Source of the DNA: Clostridium sp. CM027
GTDB lineage: Bacteria > Bacillota > Clostridia > Clostridiales > Clostridiaceae
Direction: 5' to 3'
NCBI RefSeq assembly: GCF_024730565.1
Contig: NZ_CP077725.1
Span: forward strand, 2,815,501 to 2,879,500
DNA: 64,000 nt
Positions 52,778 to 61,548 of this stretch are shown in pieces; positions within the stretch are counted from its first letter, which is position 1; the number at the start of each line of letters is the position of its first letter. The notes beneath the pieces were generated by a model. It made no database searches, was not told where the DNA came from, and saw only the letters and a program-made list of their open reading frames with translations. The translations under genes were made by a program, and so were the position numbers.

Positions 52778-53707
52778 GTGCAGAAAATATGGAGTGACAA
52801 AAGATATCACAGTTTAAATTATTTTTTAAGGGACAAGTTCGGTAATAAGGTTTTTAAAATTGCTTTGGACGCTGGATTTTCTTGTCCAAATAGAGATGGG
52901 ACTATTAGTAGTGGAGGGTGTTTGTTTTGTAGCGAAAGGGGCTCAGGAGATTTTGCTGGGAATAGGGATTTTTCTATTACAAAGCAATTTGAAGATATAA
53001 AGGTTATGATGAATAAAAAATGGAAAACAGGGAAATACATTGCTTATTTTCAGGCTTATACAAATACTTATGCAAATATCGATGTATTAAGAGAAAAATA
53101 TGAGGAGGCAGTATCACAAGAAGGAGTGGTGGCTCTTGCTATAGCTACAAGGCCTGATTGTTTAGACGATGCGGTATTAGATCTTATAGAGGAATATTCT
53201 AATAGAGTATACACATGGGTAGAACTAGGGCTTCAAACTAGTAGTGATGAAAGCGCAAAAATTATTAATCGGGGATATAAATTAGTGAGATTTGAGGAGG
53301 CTCTAAGTGAGCTTAATAAGAGAAACATTGATGTGGTGGTGCATACCATTTTTGGACTTCCTGGAGAGAGTAGGGAGGACATGCTAAAAACCATAGACTA
53401 CGTGGCACATAAAAATGTAAAGGGTATAAAAATGCATCTACTTCATCTTATGGAAGATACCCCTATGGTTAGCCTTTACAAACAAGAAAAGCTGAAGTTT
53501 TTGCAGCAAGATGAGTATATAGATATAATTTGTACGTCAATTACTATGCTTCCACCTAATATGGTTATTCATAGATTAACAGGCGACGCACCAAGGGAGT
53601 TACTAATAGGCCCTATGTGGAGTTTGAAAAAATGGGAAGTTTTAAATGGAATAGATAACAGATTAAAGGAATTAGATTTATATCAAGGGAAAAATTTTAA
53701 GGATTAG
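52778..53707 (+). CDS. Radical SAM protein, TIGR01212/YtqA-YhcC type
   Basis: The 309-residue protein starts at GTG 52778 with AAAGGA eight bases upstream (earlier frame starts are rejected; one would lie in the terminator). The cluster motif is CPNRDGTISSGGCLFC, the long-spaced pattern of this family. IFGLPGESREDML and KGIKMHLLHLMEDTPM are also diagnostic. Its biochemical function is not settled; a role in tRNA or sulfur chemistry has been discussed. Repeat A begins three bases after its stop. Confidence 0.88.
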   Translation: MQKIWSDKRYHSLNYFLRDKFGNKVFKIALDAGFSCPNRDGTISSGGCLFCSERGSGDFAGNRDFSITKQFEDIKVMMNKKWKTGKYIAYFQAYTNTYANIDVLREKYEEAVSQEGVVALAIATRPDCLDDAVLDLIEEYSNRVYTWVELGLQTSSDESAKIINRGYKLVRFEEALSELNKRNIDVVVHTIFGLPGESREDMLKTIDYVAHKNVKGIKMHLLHLMEDTPMVSLYKQEKLKFLQQDEYIDIICTSITMLPPNMVIHRLTGDAPRELLIGPMWSLKKWEVLNGIDNRLKELDLYQGKNFKD

Positions 53708-53710
53708 GTT

Positions 53711-53867
53711 TTGACGACATTTCAGAAGGAAAGTCTCCCACTTTTATGAGTGGGAGTTACATACAATAACAAAGAGAAACTTCAGTGGGAGTATAAATCT
53801 CCTTCTGAAGTCGTCAATGTATCTTCTGTGAAGATGTTGCAGCACCGCAGGTGATAATTTAATAAAG
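53711..53867 (+). repeat. Structured repeat A, full copy 3
   Basis: Outer helix TTGACGACATTTCAG with CTGAAGTCGTCAA: the A-T pair of copy 1 is here G-C. The internal CTCCCAC/GTGGGAG hairpin is intact. An extra small hairpin, ATCTTC-TGT-GAAGAT, is inserted before the tail. The tail hairpin is CACC-GCA-GGTG, a T-A to A-T exchange against copies 1 and 2. The length is 157 bp. Confidence 0.82.
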
Positions 53868-53984
53868 GGTCAGTTGTGTCTTTCTACAAATTAACTTTAC
53901 AATTTTTGTGTGTTTTGCAAATAGATAAATAGCTTTTAAAGGTTTAATATATATATATAGAAACATATAGGGGGGGTATATATT

Positions 53985-55094
53985 ATGTCAAATTTATCAT
54001 TAAGACACATATACAAGGTTTATACAGGGAATGTAACAGCGGTTAAAGATTTTAATCTTGAAATAGAAGATAAAGAATTTATAGTTTTTGTAGGACCATC
54101 TGGTTGTGGTAAATCAACAACTTTGAGAATGATAGCAGGTCTTGAAGAAATATCACAAGGGGAAATATATATTGGAGATAAATTAGTAAATGATGTGGCA
54201 CCCAAAGATAGAGATATAGCAATGGTTTTCCAAAACTATGCATTGTACCCTCATATGACTGTATATGATAACATGGCATTTGGATTAAAATTAAGAAAAA
54301 TGCCAAAGGATCAAATAAAACAAAAGGTTACTGATGTAGCTAAAACCCTTGATATAGAACATTTGCTTGATAGAAAACCAAAGGCATTGTCAGGTGGACA
54401 AAGGCAAAGAGTAGCGCTTGGACGAGCTATAGTAAGAAGTCCAAAGGTATTCTTAATGGACGAGCCACTATCGAATTTAGATGCTAAACTTAGAGTTCAA
54501 ATGAGAACAGAAATAGCAAAACTCCATCATAAACTTCAAACAACTTTTGTATACGTAACGCATGATCAAACAGAAGCTATGACTATGGGGACAAGAATAG
54601 TTGTAATGAAAGATGGATTAGTGCAACAAGTAGATACTCCTCATAACATATATGAACATCCAGTTAATATGTTTGTTGCTGGGTTTATAGGAAGTCCTCA
54701 AATGAACTTTATGGAAGCTAAGGTTTTAGAAAAAGATGGTGAAGTTGTGCTTTCTTTCGATAATGAAACTATAATATTACCGAAGGATAAGGCAGAAGCT
54801 GTAAAAGAAAAAGACTATATAGGCAAAATTGTTATAATGGGAATTAGACCAGAAGATATTGATGACGGTATTGACTTTATTGAAAAAAATAAAAATTCAG
54901 TTATAGAAGCCAAAGTTGACGTTACGGAGCTTATGGGTGCGGAGACTAATATTTATTTGTCAAAAGGAAATACAAGTATTGTAGCTAGAGTAAATGGATC
55001 GTCCAAAGCTATAGTTGGAGAAAAAATTAAGATTGCTTTAGATACTAATAAAATTCATATATTTGATAAAGAAACGGAGAACACGATAATATAG
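53985..55094 (+). CDS. MsmX/UgpC-type sugar ABC transporter ATPase
   Basis: Walker A GPSGCGKST, signature LSGGQRQRV, Walker B VFLMDEPLSNLDA and the C-terminal TOBE-like regulatory domain (MGIRPEDI, GAETNIYL). Length 369 is standard. No permease or binding-protein genes are nearby, so it probably serves several sugar importers, as MsmX does in Bacillus (established there). ATG 53985 follows a GGGGGG site. It is 13 bases from the regulator downstream. Confidence 0.93.
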   Translation: MSNLSLRHIYKVYTGNVTAVKDFNLEIEDKEFIVFVGPSGCGKSTTLRMIAGLEEISQGEIYIGDKLVNDVAPKDRDIAMVFQNYALYPHMTVYDNMAFGLKLRKMPKDQIKQKVTDVAKTLDIEHLLDRKPKALSGGQRQRVALGRAIVRSPKVFLMDEPLSNLDAKLRVQMRTEIAKLHHKLQTTFVYVTHDQTEAMTMGTRIVVMKDGLVQQVDTPHNIYEHPVNMFVAGFIGSPQMNFMEAKVLEKDGEVVLSFDNETIILPKDKAEAVKEKDYIGKIVIMGIRPEDIDDGIDFIEKNKNSVIEAKVDVTELMGAETNIYLSKGNTSIVARVNGSSKAIVGEKIKIALDTNKIHIFDKETENTII

Positions 55095-55107
55095 GGGGAA
55101 ACGTACT

Positions 55108-56055
55108 ATGTACAATTTTACTGAATTCCTGAAGGATTTAAGTCACTCTTCAAACATACCATTTGATATAGTTACCGAAGATGGGATTGCTTTATATATT
55201 AGTGACTTAAATATTGAAAATTCAAATATAACTAACTTTACTATTATGCTTGGACGAGTTAAAGGCATAATAAGTTTAGAGAAGAAGTATGAAAATTGTA
55301 CATTCTTACTTAAATATGTTATTGAAAATAAATATACCCAGCATTTTTTAACTAAAGAACAAGCAGTTATTGATATTTTAGAAAATAGAGAAATTTCTAT
55401 TGATAATATTAATTACAATTTACCTTTTCTCAAAGATGGGTGTTATATCATATTAATAAGTTCAGATGGAAGCAATTATGAATCTCTCAACATAATAAAA
55501 CAAATATATGATAAAGAACCAGTTGTAAGTTTAATATATAATGATAGTATTATTGTAATTGGTGACTTTGCTGAAATACAAGAACATACAGAAAGTATAA
55601 AGGAATCCATATCATCTGATTTGTATTGTAAATGTTATCTAAGTTATGGAGATAGAGCTTATGATATAAACGAGTTTAAAAAAGCTTATAATGATGCTGT
55701 TCAATGTATGCAGCTAGGGAAAAAATTTGATATAAAAGATCATATATTTAGTTATAATAAAATGTTGTTTGAGAAAATCGTCTATAACATAGACATAAAA
55801 ATTAAGCAGGAACTTTTATATATGTTAAAAGACAAATTCGATGCTTTCGATGGTGAAATGATATCAACTATTGAGCAATTTGTAAATTGTGGTCTTAATA
55901 TTAGTGATGCTGCTAGGAAAATATATGTTCATAGGAATACCCTGATCTATAGATTGGATAAGATTAAGAAAGAAACAAATTTTGATATTAGGAACTTTAA
56001 AGATGCATCTGTATTTCTTATAGCCTTTTTAATATGGAAAGAAAATAAGGAATAG
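55108..56055 (+). CDS. PucR/CdaR-type transcriptional regulator
   Basis: The last ~60 residues hold the PucR C-terminal HTH (FVNCGLNISDAARKIYVHRNTLIYRLDKIKKETNFDI). The N-terminal ~250 residues resemble the ligand-binding part of the CdaR family. Length 315. It follows the orphan sugar ATPase so closely (13 bases) that the two are one operon, and it may control sugar uptake (inference). Confidence 0.86.
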   Translation: MYNFTEFLKDLSHSSNIPFDIVTEDGIALYISDLNIENSNITNFTIMLGRVKGIISLEKKYENCTFLLKYVIENKYTQHFLTKEQAVIDILENREISIDNINYNLPFLKDGCYIILISSDGSNYESLNIIKQIYDKEPVVSLIYNDSIIVIGDFAEIQEHTESIKESISSDLYCKCYLSYGDRAYDINEFKKAYNDAVQCMQLGKKFDIKDHIFSYNKMLFEKIVYNIDIKIKQELLYMLKDKFDAFDGEMISTIEQFVNCGLNISDAARKIYVHRNTLIYRLDKIKKETNFDIRNFKDASVFLIAFLIWKENKE

Positions 56056-56067
56056 GGCATGGGGAAT

Positions 56068-56250
56068 TTTTTTCTTAGAGTATGCTATAACGAAAAGTAT
56101 ATATTACTGGAATGCGTTCACATCGCTAAGTACTTCTAAAATTTATTTTATTTGCATATGCTAAAAATAAAATAAATTGTGAATTACTAAGGCTTGTTCA
56201 AACGCATTCTGCGTAATATATACTTTCGTTAGCATTTTCTAAGAAAAAAG
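56068..56250. repeat. MITE-like repeat B, copy 3 (long)
   Basis: Long arms of ~48 bases (56068-56118 and 56200-56247) are near-complementary, sharing CTTAGA, ATGCTA, ACGAAA, GTATATATTAC and GAATGCGTT blocks. A second inverted repeat (AATTTATTTTATTT with AAATAAAATAAATT) lies inside. No coding potential. It ends with the AAGAAAAAAG side of the arm. Its termini match copies 1 and 2. Confidence 0.65.
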
Positions 56251-56320
56251 AGCTTATCTCAAAAAGAGCAAAAGCGCTGTAATTATAAGTTTTAAAAGAA
56301 AGATTAAATTATCATATAAA

Positions 56321-56364
56321 GACTTCAGAAGGAGATTTATACTCCACTGAAGTTTTCTTTTTTT
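56321..56364 (+). terminator. Repeat-A half copy, inverted, with T-run
   Basis: GACTTCAGAAGGAGATTTAT followed by ACTCCACTGAAG is the reverse complement of the 3' hairpin of repeat A, lacking one C, and is followed by TTTTCTTTTTTT. The gap 56056-56454 contains only this and repeat B copy 3. Confidence 0.65.
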
Positions 56365-56454
56365 GCTATGGTAAATAGTGGTATAATGTTTGTAGCAGTT
56401 TGGTGGGAATAAAAGCTAATTATTTAAAAATAGTTTATTGAAGGGGGAGATTTT

Positions 56455-57450
56455 ATGGACACAAATTTGACTAAAATTAAAAATGAAATATTAGCATTCT
56501 TATTAGCTACTTTTTCAATTACATTTGGTATGGGTCTAATAATGTTTTTTGTTTATAAACATATTGATGCGAGTGGTGTCCAAGCATTTGCTATAGTACA
56601 GATGCTTTATCCTGCGTTAGCGGCTATTGGGATAAGAATTTATTATGAAAAAAATAGTATTTCTAAGGGATTGATGGATTTCTTTACGTTCTATATTATT
56701 TTTAGTGTTTTATGTATCATTATTTTAGTTGTTGGAGTTTTTGCTTTTCCGGGACATGTATCAATTGTTATAAATACACTAGTAATTATAGCTAGTATAT
56801 TTGCTTTTACTATAATAATGATTAACAAAGATAATCGTTTTGAAAAAATTAGTATGGTTTTTAAAAAGAACTTTAAGACTGTTATACTATTAGGTTTATT
56901 GTATATTGTACTTAAATTAATTATAGTTATGTTTGGTGGACTTGTTGATGGTAATTTATCTGAAATACTAAAAAAGACTATGATGCGTATTGCTTTACTT
57001 ACTATTATTGTACCAATTGGTGTTGTTTCATCTTTTATAATATTTTTTGGAGAAGAACTGGGATGGAGAGAATACTTACAGCCAAAACTTCAAGTTTTAT
57101 TTGGTAAAAAACTTGGCGTTATTATATTAGGATTTATATGGGGAATATGGCATTTACCACTTTGCTTTATGTTATATAGCCCATCAACCCCTATTTACTG
57201 TGTAATATCTCATATTTTCTATTGTATTCTTCTTGGTATTTTCCTTGGGTTTGTCTATATGAAAACTAGAAACATTTGGTCAGTTATAATTATTCATTTA
57301 ATTAATAATAGTATGATTATTAATGAGAGTAGTGCCTATGACACAGTAATAACAGCAAAATATTTAGTATTAGGTTTAATATTTTGTGCTATTGTATTCC
57401 TACCATTTCTATTTACTAAAGAGTATAAGGGTAAGATGAGTGAGGGATAA
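56455..57450 (+). CDS. CPBP-family intramembrane metalloprotease
   Basis: The 331-residue protein has eight or more helices and the three CPBP motifs: EELGWREYLQPKL (EExxxR), FIWGIWHLPLCF (FxxxH) and HLINNS. Bacterial members include proteins near bacteriocin loci and immunity proteins; the substrate here is unknown. ATG 56455 follows AAGGGGGAG. It appears monocistronic. Confidence 0.9.
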   Translation: MDTNLTKIKNEILAFLLATFSITFGMGLIMFFVYKHIDASGVQAFAIVQMLYPALAAIGIRIYYEKNSISKGLMDFFTFYIIFSVLCIIILVVGVFAFPGHVSIVINTLVIIASIFAFTIIMINKDNRFEKISMVFKKNFKTVILLGLLYIVLKLIIVMFGGLVDGNLSEILKKTMMRIALLTIIVPIGVVSSFIIFFGEELGWREYLQPKLQVLFGKKLGVIILGFIWGIWHLPLCFMLYSPSTPIYCVISHIFYCILLGIFLGFVYMKTRNIWSVIIIHLINNSMIINESSAYDTVITAKYLVLGLIFCAIVFLPFLFTKEYKGKMSEG

Positions 57451-57510
57451 CGATTAAATCTAGGTATTCTAAAACATTAAGTTGATTAAGAGTAGGGGGG
57501 TAAAACATAA

Positions 57511-58416
57511 ATGGATGTAATAAAAAAATTTTGCGTCATAAATAGCTTTACATATAATGGACGAGGTGGGAATGCCGCAGCTGTATTTATTCATCAAGGT
57601 GAGTTAGAAGATTATGTTATGCAAAATATTGCTCGTCAACTTAATTTAGTCGAAACGGTGTATATTACCGAAAGTGATGAAGATGGAATAGATTTTGATA
57701 TTAGATATTTTACTCCAGATAATGAAGTCAAAATTGCAGGTCACCCTACGGTAGCTGCATTTATTGCACTTGAAAAAGCAGGAAAATTAAGTCCAATAAT
57801 AAAAGAAAAATATTTAATCAAGACAAAAGATGGAATAAAAGAAGTTAATATTGAAGAGCAGTATAATGACATGGTTGTTAAATTGAAACAAGAAACTGTT
57901 GAATTTGGGCTAATTATTGAGGAAAAGTATAAAATAGCTAAAGTTTTAGGAATTAATGATGATGACATAATGGATAATTTACCACTACAATGTATAAATA
58001 CTGGATTAGGCCACTTAGTTGTACCAATAAAATCTTTAGATGGATTAATGAATGTTAAAAGGAACATAAGTCAATTAAAAGATCTATGTAATTTTATTGG
58101 TGTAAGAGAGGTGCAAGTGTTTTGTTTTGAAACTAAAGATGACTCATTTAATATTCATACAAGAAATATATGTCCAAGAGAGGGGATTGAAGATGCGGCA
58201 TGCGGCATTGGAAATGCAGCAGTGGGTGCGTATTTGTTAAAGAATCATTATACTGATAGAAGAAGTATATCAATAAAAGCTGAACAGGGATATATAGTAA
58301 AAGTTCCGTGCGCAATTGATATATATGCCTATAGAGAGAATGATGATATTATGGTGAGAGTTGGAGGTACAGGTAAAGTAATAATTAAAGGTGATTTTAT
58401 TGTAAGTAATATCTAA
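57511..58416 (+). CDS. PhzF-family isomerase-like protein
   Basis: The 301-residue protein has the PhzF features NGRGGNAAAVFI, NLVETVYI, YFTPDNEVKIAGHPTVAA and ICPREGIEDAACGIGNAAVGAYL. Family members include the phenazine enzyme PhzF and many orphan epimerase-like proteins. No phenazine genes are near, so the reaction is unknown. ATG 57511 follows AGGGGGG. Confidence 0.9.
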   Translation: MDVIKKFCVINSFTYNGRGGNAAAVFIHQGELEDYVMQNIARQLNLVETVYITESDEDGIDFDIRYFTPDNEVKIAGHPTVAAFIALEKAGKLSPIIKEKYLIKTKDGIKEVNIEEQYNDMVVKLKQETVEFGLIIEEKYKIAKVLGINDDDIMDNLPLQCINTGLGHLVVPIKSLDGLMNVKRNISQLKDLCNFIGVREVQVFCFETKDDSFNIHTRNICPREGIEDAACGIGNAAVGAYLLKNHYTDRRSISIKAEQGYIVKVPCAIDIYAYRENDDIMVRVGGTGKVIIKGDFIVSNI

Positions 58417-58493
58417 GTTATTGAGATATTACTTATGATTATCAAGGCATATAATTTAATGGGAAATAATAGTGATATATTTATAGAGATTAA

Positions 58494-58820
58494 CATATTG
58501 TTATCACGCCAACTCCGAACTATAAATGGAATGATTTGGGTGGGTTATATGAAAGTTTTTATAAACAATACAAGGGATATACTCTCAAAGAGTTATGCAC
58601 TATGTTTATAAAGGCAGAACAGCAAATTATTGAAATGATTAACAGTTATACAGATGTCGAATTATTTCAGCAAAGCGAAAGAAAGTGGTCCTCATCAACT
58701 CCATATAATCGGTCAATGTGGAAATGGGTTCACATCAATACTGTTGCACCGTTCAAGTCCTTCAGAACAGAAATACGAAAGTGGAAAATATGTAAGGTGA
58801 ACAAAAGATTATTCATATAA
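58494..58820 (+). pseudogene. N-terminally truncated ClbS/DfsB-family (DUF1706) gene
   Basis: From 58494 the frame reads TPTPNYKWNDLGGLYESFYK and ends WVHINTVAPFKSFRTEIRKWKI, which is the second half of the ~165-residue ClbS/DfsB four-helix family. In-frame TAA 58491-58493 and the lack of the N-terminal half show it is broken. The ATG at 58536 has a GGGTGG site, so a short protein could still be made. Family members include a colibactin self-protection protein. Confidence 0.7.
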
Positions 58821-58847
58821 TCTGTAATCAAGAAGGGAGAAATAAAT

Positions 58848-59375
58848 ATGTTACATACTTATTTACAAAATGGGATATTTGCATTTCATTATTCCATACG
58901 TATAGCATTAATTGTTTTCTGTGTATTTAATGGTATAAAATCCTTAGTTAAAAGAAAGCTTGAATTTAAACCACTTGGCATGTTATGCGAGTTCGCATGG
59001 ATTCTTACAGTTCTTGTGATTTTGAACATCACTGGTATTATCGGTGGTAATTTCGGAACAACCTCAATATCTGATGGAAATGTACAGTTCAGTTTTGTCT
59101 TATTTGAAGAAGGATTATCTCCGGCAATTTTGTTAAATATAATACTATTTATCCCTTTTGGGTTCTTTTCAGCGATTGTTTTCAAAAAATTTAGGGATAA
59201 ATGGATTTATGGAGTTTTAATAGGTCTCACATTCTCAGTAATGATCGAATTTCTCCAAACTTTTACTGGCCGTTTTGTGGAATTAGATGATGTACTAATG
59301 AATACAGTCGGAACATTCATAGGGTATGAAATATGGTTTTGGTTGTCAAAATTCAAGCAAAGACAAAAGAAATAA
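58848..59375 (+). CDS. VanZ-family membrane protein
   Basis: The 175-residue protein has about four helices. Motifs IEFLQTFTGRFVELDDVLMNTVGTFIGYE and NIILFIPFGFFSAI place it in the VanZ-like family. It is the third VanZ-type sequence of the window (with 37435 and the broken one at 30735). AAGGGAGAA precedes ATG 58848. Role unknown. Confidence 0.85.
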   Translation: MLHTYLQNGIFAFHYSIRIALIVFCVFNGIKSLVKRKLEFKPLGMLCEFAWILTVLVILNITGIIGGNFGTTSISDGNVQFSFVLFEEGLSPAILLNIILFIPFGFFSAIVFKKFRDKWIYGVLIGLTFSVMIEFLQTFTGRFVELDDVLMNTVGTFIGYEIWFWLSKFKQRQKK

Positions 59376-59596
59376 AAATGATTATCGTTGTGGAGACTAT
59401 GCGTATAATCTTTAGTACGTAGGGTTCGTATTAGATGTCACAAATAATAAAGAGTTATGACGTTTTTATTTATAACGCACATAAATGAACTTTATACGGT
59501 TACTTAATCCTAAACTGTTATATAAAATAGTAATATGTACTATAATTATATTAGCGACACATAAGACAAAAAGAATTATTAGAGGAGGAAAAACAT

Positions 59597-60301
59597 ATGA
59601 AAATAGATATAATAATTTCTGCGGATGATATAAAAAAAGAGAAAATAGCAAATAAAACAGTGGTAGTAATAGATATGCTTAGGGCAACTAGTGTAATAAC
59701 TACTGCGATGAACAACGGATGCAAAGGCGTAATTCCTGTTTTAACAGTTGACGCGGCAGCTGAGATTGTGAGAAATAGCAAAGAAGAGTTTATGCTTGGT
59801 GGAGAGAGGAACGCATTGAAAATAGAAGGATTTCACTATTCAAATTCTCCATTAGAATACACTAGAGACACTATAGAAGGCAAAACTCTTGTTATGACTA
59901 CAACTAATGGTACTAAAGCTATAAAAGGCTGCGTGGGTGCAAGCAACATCTTAATAGGGGCAATGATTAATGCTAAGGCTACTGCAAATAGAATAGTATC
60001 TTTAAATAATGATGTAGTAATAGTCAATGCTGGAACTTACGGTGAATTTTCTATAGATGATTTTTTATGCAGTGGGTACATAATTGATTGTGTGTTAAAA
60101 GAAATAGAAGTAGAACTTTCGGATATTGCTGTAACTTCACATTATATTTATAAGAATAATGAAGATATTCATGGTTTTATAAAATATGCAAGTCATTATA
60201 AAAGGATCACACAGTTAGGATTAGAAGCAGATTTAGAATACTGTTGCAAAAAAGATATTATAGATATTGTTCCAGAATATAAGGATGGGATTATAGTTTA
60301 A
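59597..60301 (+). CDS. 2-phosphosulfolactate phosphatase (ComB family)
   Basis: The 234-residue protein has [34 protein letters not shown] and [13 protein letters not shown], all diagnostic of ComB-type phosphatases. ComB acts in coenzyme M biosynthesis in methanogens; in clostridia the physiological substrate is uncertain, as no other comA/comC genes are present here. GAGGAGG precedes ATG 59597. Confidence 0.9.
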   Translation: MKIDIIISADDIKKEKIANKTVVVIDMLRATSVITTAMNNGCKGVIPVLTVDAAAEIVRNSKEEFMLGGERNALKIEGFHYSNSPLEYTRDTIEGKTLVMTTTNGTKAIKGCVGASNILIGAMINAKATANRIVSLNNDVVIVNAGTYGEFSIDDFLCSGYIIDCVLKEIEVELSDIAVTSHYIYKNNEDIHGFIKYASHYKRITQLGLEADLEYCCKKDIIDIVPEYKDGIIV

Positions 60302-60334
60302 GAAAATGTTATCAAGAATTTAGGGGGCAATTGG

Positions 60335-61387
60335 TTGGTGAAAAATAGTTATAAAATTGTGATTTTTAGTTTATTGGTAGTTATGTTAGTTGGATATATT
60401 CTAATCAATAAAATTACTGCTAAAAAAAATGAGCCATGTGAATCATCACAAGATAAACTAATTATATCTGCTTTTTCCATGGATAATAAAGGTAGTATAT
60501 TATCGTTGGATGTTAAAAGTAAAATTGAGAAATATCTTATAACTGATAGACAGGTATGTATTACTGGTGATTTATATAAGGATAGTTCTAAAATAGTCTA
60601 TGTAGATGCTTTAAATGATTATGATCCTTGGCAAATTTATTTGCATAATTTAAAGGATAATAAAAATTTCCAAGTTACAGATAATAAGTCTGGAAAAGCT
60701 CATCCCAGAGTTTCGGATGATAATTCAATATTTTTTTTAAATGCTCCTCATGGAATAGTTAAGGTTGCTAAAATAAAAATTGAAACAAAATCATATGACA
60801 TAATTGACAATACTGATTCAGATAGAGAAGTAGATACTTTTAGCATTAAACATAATAATTTGCTTATATCAACCTGTTCGAATAGCTTAAGATTAAATAG
60901 TTGGAAAAAAAATGAAGGACAACTAAAACCATTGATTCATACTATTTTTAAAGTAAATTCAAATGGAAATAAATTAAGCAAAATTGCTACGATAAAAGCT
61001 TCACTAATAGATTCGCTTTCATATAATTCTAATTATAAAAAGGTTCTTATCGGTGGTTCTGATATAAATGAAAATCCTGGGGTTGGTATATATGAGTTGT
61101 CTTTAGATACAGGGCATTTAACTACTATATTAACAGATAGCACTTTAGCGAATGATAACAATTCAATTGTAAGTAAAATTGCATATCCTGCTTTAGTAGA
61201 AATGTCCAAAGATGACAGCCTTGTATATTTTACTGGAGTGCCTAAAAATAGCAAAGAAGTAATGATAAGTGAAATACTCTGCTATCCAACGGCTATATTT
61301 AGTTATAATATAAATTCCAAAGAGTTAAAAAACATATTTAATCCTAAAGTTTCAAGTTTTATTTTTGATATGAATATTAAATATTAG
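60335..61387 (+). CDS. Membrane-anchored beta-propeller-like protein
   Basis: One N-terminal membrane helix (~residues 6-24) is followed by a Cys-containing short linker and an extracellular beta-rich domain with TolB-like repeats (DPWQIYLHNLKDNKNFQVT, VGIYELSLDTGHLTTIL, SYNINSKELKNIF). It could be a lipoprotein-like or sensor-like surface protein; no enzyme motif is seen. Start is TTG 60335 or GTG 60338 after AGGGGG. It follows comB by 33 bases. Confidence 0.7.
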   Translation: MVKNSYKIVIFSLLVVMLVGYILINKITAKKNEPCESSQDKLIISAFSMDNKGSILSLDVKSKIEKYLITDRQVCITGDLYKDSSKIVYVDALNDYDPWQIYLHNLKDNKNFQVTDNKSGKAHPRVSDDNSIFFLNAPHGIVKVAKIKIETKSYDIIDNTDSDREVDTFSIKHNNLLISTCSNSLRLNSWKKNEGQLKPLIHTIFKVNSNGNKLSKIATIKASLIDSLSYNSNYKKVLIGGSDINENPGVGIYELSLDTGHLTTILTDSTLANDNNSIVSKIAYPALVEMSKDDSLVYFTGVPKNSKEVMISEILCYPTAIFSYNINSKELKNIFNPKVSSFIFDMNIKY

Positions 61388-61407
61388 TATGGATTTCTCC
61401 ATAGTGA

Positions 61408-61444
61408 CCTTGCACCAGGGTGCCTTGCACCAGGGTGCTTTGCA
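61408..61444. repeat. 15-bp tandem repeat with internal palindrome
   Basis: CCTTGCACCAGGGTG occurs twice in tandem (61408-61422, 61423-61437) followed by a partial third unit (CTTTGCA). Each unit junction forms GCACC-AG-GGTGC, a small palindrome. It lies in the converging gap after 60335.. and before rlmI's stop. Confidence 0.6.
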
Positions 61445-61548
61445 ATAAGAAGAGCAGAAAAGATTAGAATTTCTTAATGAAATTTCATGTTTCAAGCTCA
61501 TATTGCAAGCCACGCAGGAGAAAGTTCATAGGGCAAACTCTTATTTTT

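Noticed and set aside
41428-53867. Repeat A as a CRISPR array or an rRNA/tRNA-related sequence
   Set aside because: Copies are kilobases apart, have long internal helices and no spacer pattern; no tRNA cloverleaf with a CCA-compatible acceptor is visible.
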